Of a stretch of DNA of 29,739 nt, positions 26,861 through 29,739 are shown in pieces (position 1 is the first letter of the stretch; each line of letters opens with the position of its first letter). The notes below the pieces were generated by a model. The model did no database searches. It was given only the letters and a program-made list of their open reading frames with translations, and was not told the DNA's origin. The stretch is from Baffinella frigidus. Taxonomy: Eukaryota > Cryptophyceae > Cryptomonadales > Baffinellaceae. The translations under genes were made by a program, and so were the position numbers. The stretch lies in assembly GCA_026770585.1 (NCBI GenBank), contig MU646408.1:666493-696231 (forward strand), read 5' to 3'.

Positions 26861-27081
26861 GGGGGGGGTGAGGGTTAAGTTCCACTAAACCCCACGCCTG
26901 TTGAAGGGTCGGGGCGCGATTCGAAGAAGACCTTGCACGCTGTCTGCGTATCCACACGGTGGACTACGGAATGACCAAGACCCCCATAATCGGGGGGTTT
27001 TACCCAACAAACTTGCACCATACAAGACCTTAAAGGCAAGTTACCCCGGGGAAAGTTGACTTTTAAAAAGACTGCGCAGTC

Positions 27082-27230
27082 TTATCTCAGAAAACGATTT
27101 CTAAAACTCGTTTTCTTAAGTCAATTCCCCTACGAATTTGTCAACTTCTTCTTTACTCTCCGCATAAGTTGACAAATTTGTAGGGAATTGACTTAAGAAA
27201 ATGAGTTTTAGAACTCGTTTTCTGAGATAA
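27082..27230. mobile_element. F5 foldback element with AGTC duplication
   Basis: TTATCTCAGAAAACGATTTC and inverse. AGTC at 27078-27081 and 27231-27234. Loop TTCTTTACTCTCCGCAT, as at 20931-21079. Confidence 0.95.
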
Positions 27231-27408
27231 AGTCCACCGTGCGTGGTATTGGAACAGGATCTTCAGCCCAAGCTCTTGACTGTCACTGGTCAACACCGCG
27301 CGCCGAACATATACCACCCTACCGCGTGGTTAGCTACCACCATCCCCCTACCGCAGTAGGGTGATGTTACCGCAGTAGGGGGATGCTACCAACACCACCC
27401 TACCGCGG

Positions 27409-27435
27409 TATCCCTTAAGTGACCAGTAGGCGCTT
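27409..27435. mobile_element. F2 left terminus fragment
   Basis: TATCCCTTAAGTGACCAGTA then CGCT. It is 66 bp upstream of a complete copy. Confidence 0.75.
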
Positions 27436-27474
27436 GGCAGACTATTCTCAACTTGACAGTCTGAGAGGCAAAGC

Positions 27475-27578
27475 TATCCCTTAAGTGACGAGTAGGCGCA
27501 TACGCCCTACGGTAGGGCCCTAGGACCTGCCTAGGGCGAGTTAGGGTGAATATTCGCCCTATGGCCACTTAAGGGATA
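27475..27578. mobile_element. F2 hairpin element, copy d
   Basis: TATCCCTTAAGTGACGAGTA to the inverse end. The internal stem is AGGGCGA with the inverse TCGCCCT. Confidence 0.85.
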
Positions 27579-27707
27579 TGAGCCGTTCCTACCCCACGGC
27601 GTCCGGGACAACGCAGCCGGCCGGGTCCGATGTTGAGAGGAGAGTGACCTGTTGAAGAGTCGGGGCGCGATTCGAAGAAGGCCATGTCAACAACGCACGC
27701 AGCTGCG

Positions 27708-27803
27708 CAGTAGGGCTATGCCTAGGGGCCAGTAGGGCTATGCCTAGGGCCCTATGAGGTCCTAGGGGGGGCGGCGGTTTCTTATGAGCGAGGTATCCCA
27801 GTA
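27708..27803. mobile_element. F1 hairpin element, right half
   Basis: CAGTAGGGCTATGCCTAGGG is tandemly duplicated, then the right arm GGCGGTTTCTTATGAGCGAG follows, ending ATCCCAGTA. The left arm is missing. Confidence 0.8.
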
Positions 27804-28233
27804 GGTCCTCACACGCCGATTCAAGAAGCCAACACTTCTGCACCGCGGGATCCCACGGCGTCCGGGACAACGCAGGTTCGATGTTGGGAGGAGAGTGACC
27901 TGTTGAGGAGTCGGGGCGCGATTCGAAGAAGACCTTGCGTGCTGTCTGCGGCGGTGTCGCCACCACCTACGGTTTTGGGATTTGGGGTTGAGGGCTGAGG
28001 GATGAGGGTTTTGGGTTCGCCGCCCCATGCCGTTGGCACTCCGCGTGAGGAGTGTTTCTCGTGCAAACCGGGAGTTGGGACTAGTGCTAGTGTGAGTACT
28101 TGTGATCTAGTACTAGCTTTGATCTGGGATTAAGCCTCTTAATCCTCAACCCCACAGGTACTAGTACTGATGAGTGCGGTAGAGAGTCGGGGCGCGATTC
28201 GAAGAAGGCCATGCGCACTGTCTGTGGGGGTGT

Positions 28234-28373
28234 TTATCCGGGGAAACCTGTTTTTCTTTAGTTTGATGGCCACGAAAATTACTACACAGCTGCTTTAATA
28301 TTACTAATAGGAACGAACCGTGTAGTAATTTTTGTTGACCTCAAACTAAAGAAAAATTGGTTTCCCCGGATAA
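28234..28373. mobile_element. F4 hairpin element (140 bp) with GTGT duplication
   Basis: TTATCCGGGGAAACC and inverse. Core CACGAAAATTACTACACA. GTGT at 28230-28233 and 28374-28377. The uninterrupted site GGTGTCGCCACCACCTACGG is at about 27952-27971. Confidence 0.95.
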
Positions 28374-28395
28374 GTGTCGCCACCACCTACGGTTT

Positions 28396-28570
28396 GGGGA
28401 TTCGGGGTTTGGGGTTTGGGGTTTAGGGTTTGGGGTTTAGGGTTTAGGGTTTAGGGTTTGGGTTTTGGGGTCAGGGTTTGGGGTTTAGGGTTTAGGGTTT
28501 GGGATTTAGGGTTTGGGGTTTAGGGTTTAGGGTTTAGGGTTTAGGGTTTAGGGTTTAGGGTTTAGGGGGT
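28396..28570 (+). repeat. Telomere-like GGGTTTA/GGGTTTG array
   Basis: About 24 units; the last eight or so are perfect GGGTTTA. Confidence 0.95.
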
Positions 28571-28649
28571 TGCATTTCAGGCTTTAGCGTTTTGGATTTA
28601 CGTGGGAACTACCTGCTCTATACCGTGTGCGATGAGAGAGAAAGGTGCG

Positions 28650-28753
28650 TATCCCTTAAGTGGCCAGTAGGCGCATACACCCTACGGTAGGGTCCTAGGA
28701 CCTGCCTAGGGCGAGTTAGGGAGAATATTCACCCTATGGTCACTCAAGAGATA
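28650..28753. mobile_element. F2 hairpin element, copy e
   Basis: TATCCCTTAAGTGGCCAGTA to the decayed end CACTCAAGAGATA. Confidence 0.85.
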
Positions 28754-28953
28754 ATCGGGAGAGAGAGAACAGGGCAATGCACTGCTAGCCCGGATTTTTT
28801 GTTAAAGTCAACCCCCCCTTGAAACTGTCCACTTTAGAATCCCGGACGCCATGGTGGCGTCCATTTTACTACACCCATCTCCCGTTTTATTTAAAGTTGA
28901 CTGATACAAAATCTTCTGTCTAGCAGGGCAATGAATCGGATCGCAACCAACAT

Positions 28954-29118
28954 TAATAGGGTAATGGACTAAAAATGGGGTAGTTAGGCCTACGGCATTG
29001 CCTAGGACCTCCTACAGTAGGCCAAAATCCTAGGACTTTTTGGTCATAGGAGCCCTACGGCCTACGGTAGGCAATTCCGCAGGCCTAACTACCCCATTTT
29101 CAGTCCGTTGGCCTATGA
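28954..29118. mobile_element. F3 hairpin element, copy i
   Basis: TAATAGGGTAATGGACT to CCTATGA, with arms AAAATGGGGTAGTTAGGCCT. Flanks ACAT and AGAT differ at one base. Confidence 0.9.
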
Positions 29119-29691
29119 AGATGGAGAAGCCCTCTGTGTGGGGCTGTGTCGGGGGGCAAAGCCCACTGTGTGTCTCAAAACCTGAACCCCACACAAATTA
29201 CTAAGCACTAAGCACTAACAAATCACTGATCACAAATCACTAATCACTACTACTTCAGGGTCTCACACCCTGAACCCCACACAAATCACTAATCACTAAC
29301 TTTGAAGCTGAAGGGCTTCAAAGTTGTGGCCCGAGCAGCGCCATCAGCCTTAATCTTAAACCCAAACTCTAAACCCTGTTCCCTGTTCCCTGTACCCTCA
29401 TCCAAACCCCCAAACCAAAAACCCTAGACCCTACCGCGCCAGGTCAAAAGTCGAAATTTGAACGTTTTTTCATTTTACTACACGATCTAGAAGTAAAGTT
29501 GATTCTACCCGAGAAACATGCCAAAAGTGTTGGGAATTGGAGCTGTTTGCTGGCGGAGTTTTCAAAATCTGTACCACGATAAGCCATCTAAACGCTTTTA
29601 GCGCGAACGAGTGTGTGTGAAAAAGGAACTTGTAACCTGGCGTGGACCCCATACGCTACACCCCAATGTAGAGCAGCGCTAGCAGCTTCAA
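29119..29691. other. Gene-less stretch with short repeats
   Basis: It contains ACTAAGC/ACTAATC short repeats (29200-29300), CCTGAACCCCACACAAAT twice, a small CTTTGAAGC hairpin (29300-29325), a few degenerate heptamers (29350-29430) and a lone F4-like TTTTACTACACGA at about 29473. A 60-codon minus-strand frame is not convincing. Confidence 0.6.
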
Positions 29692-29739
29692 CACTCTGAA
29701 CCCTGAACCCTGAACCCTGAACCCTGAACCCTGAACCCT
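29692..29739 (+). repeat. CCCTGAA heptamer array at the window edge
   Basis: Six perfect CCCTGAA units run off the end of the window. Confidence 0.95.

Larger units (their letters stand above)
26900..28225 (+). repeat. Dispersed repeat J (GTCGGGGCGCGATTCGAAGA)
   Basis: Copies at about 26909, 27659, 27910 and 28188, most followed by AGACCTTGCRYGCTGTCTGC. Shorter matches end the 20-bp minisatellite blocks at 26415 and 26697. Confidence 0.85.

Overview
This is a eukaryotic, gene-poor, repeat-saturated window that looks subtelomeric. The only convincing protein gene is an intron-less, secreted ice-binding protein (DUF3494 family) on the minus strand at 3188-3922. Ice-binding proteins of this type occur in polar and sea-ice microalgae, fungi and bacteria and are known to move by horizontal transfer. 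Together with the plant/algal-type TTTAGGG heptamer repeats, this suggests a cold-water microalga. A polar cryptophyte is my guess from general familiarity with such sequence; the sequence does not prove it.

Almost everything else is repeat. (i) Degenerate heptamer arrays (CCCTAAA, CCCTGAA, GGGTTTC, GGTTTCT, AATAAAC) lie at 122-1172, 3068-3205, 12019-12084, 13229-13944 (containing a 471-base N gap), 17038-17174, 20118-20213, 25383-25508, 28396-28570 and 29692-29739. (ii) About 40 copies of short non-coding hairpin elements (MITE/foldback type) fall into several families, which I name F1 to F9. F1 has TACAGGGGTACCTCG ends and F2 has TATCCCTTAAG ends. F3 has TMATAGGSTAACG ends. F4 has a TTACTACACA core. 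F5 has TTATCTCAG ends that are themselves palindromic. F6 is AT-rich with CATGTTTAATTTAAAAG arms. F7 is CATACCAG-ended, F8 CGCGACGATG-ended and F9 CACTCGAGGCTAG-ended. (iii) Minisatellites have 18, 20, 21, 23, 30 and 44 bp periods. (iv) Longer low-copy satellites and dispersed units have several of the hairpin elements inserted in them.

Layout: 1-3.1 kb is heptamer repeats and F1/F3 hairpins; 3.2-3.9 kb is the ice-binding gene; 4.0-9.1 kb is F1/F2/F3/F5/F9 hairpins, including chimeric copies; 7.9-10.9 kb holds decayed copies of a unit that reads as a coding fragment. 11.4-12.1 kb is a tandem repeat interrupted by a telomere-like array; 12.4-15.0 kb is an inverted duplication around the assembly gap; 15.8-17.6 kb is an inverted pair of satellite arrays. 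18-20 kb is dispersed units with F3/F4 insertions; 20.6-21.7 and 25.5-27.2 kb carry F5/F8 elements; 22.2-23.9 kb is a GC-rich satellite; 24.0-24.5 kb is minisatellite; 26.3-28.9 kb is 20-bp minisatellite, dispersed units and F1/F2/F4/F3 elements.

Two results stand out. First, the hairpin families F3, F4 and F5 carry readable 4-bp target-site duplications at 11 copies (plus several near-matches), which groups outwardly different families under one kind of transposase. Second, the C-terminus and stop codon of the ice-binding protein are supplied by telomere-like repeat, as if the gene was broken and capped there. I found no tRNA, rRNA, CRISPR array, transposase gene or operon structure.
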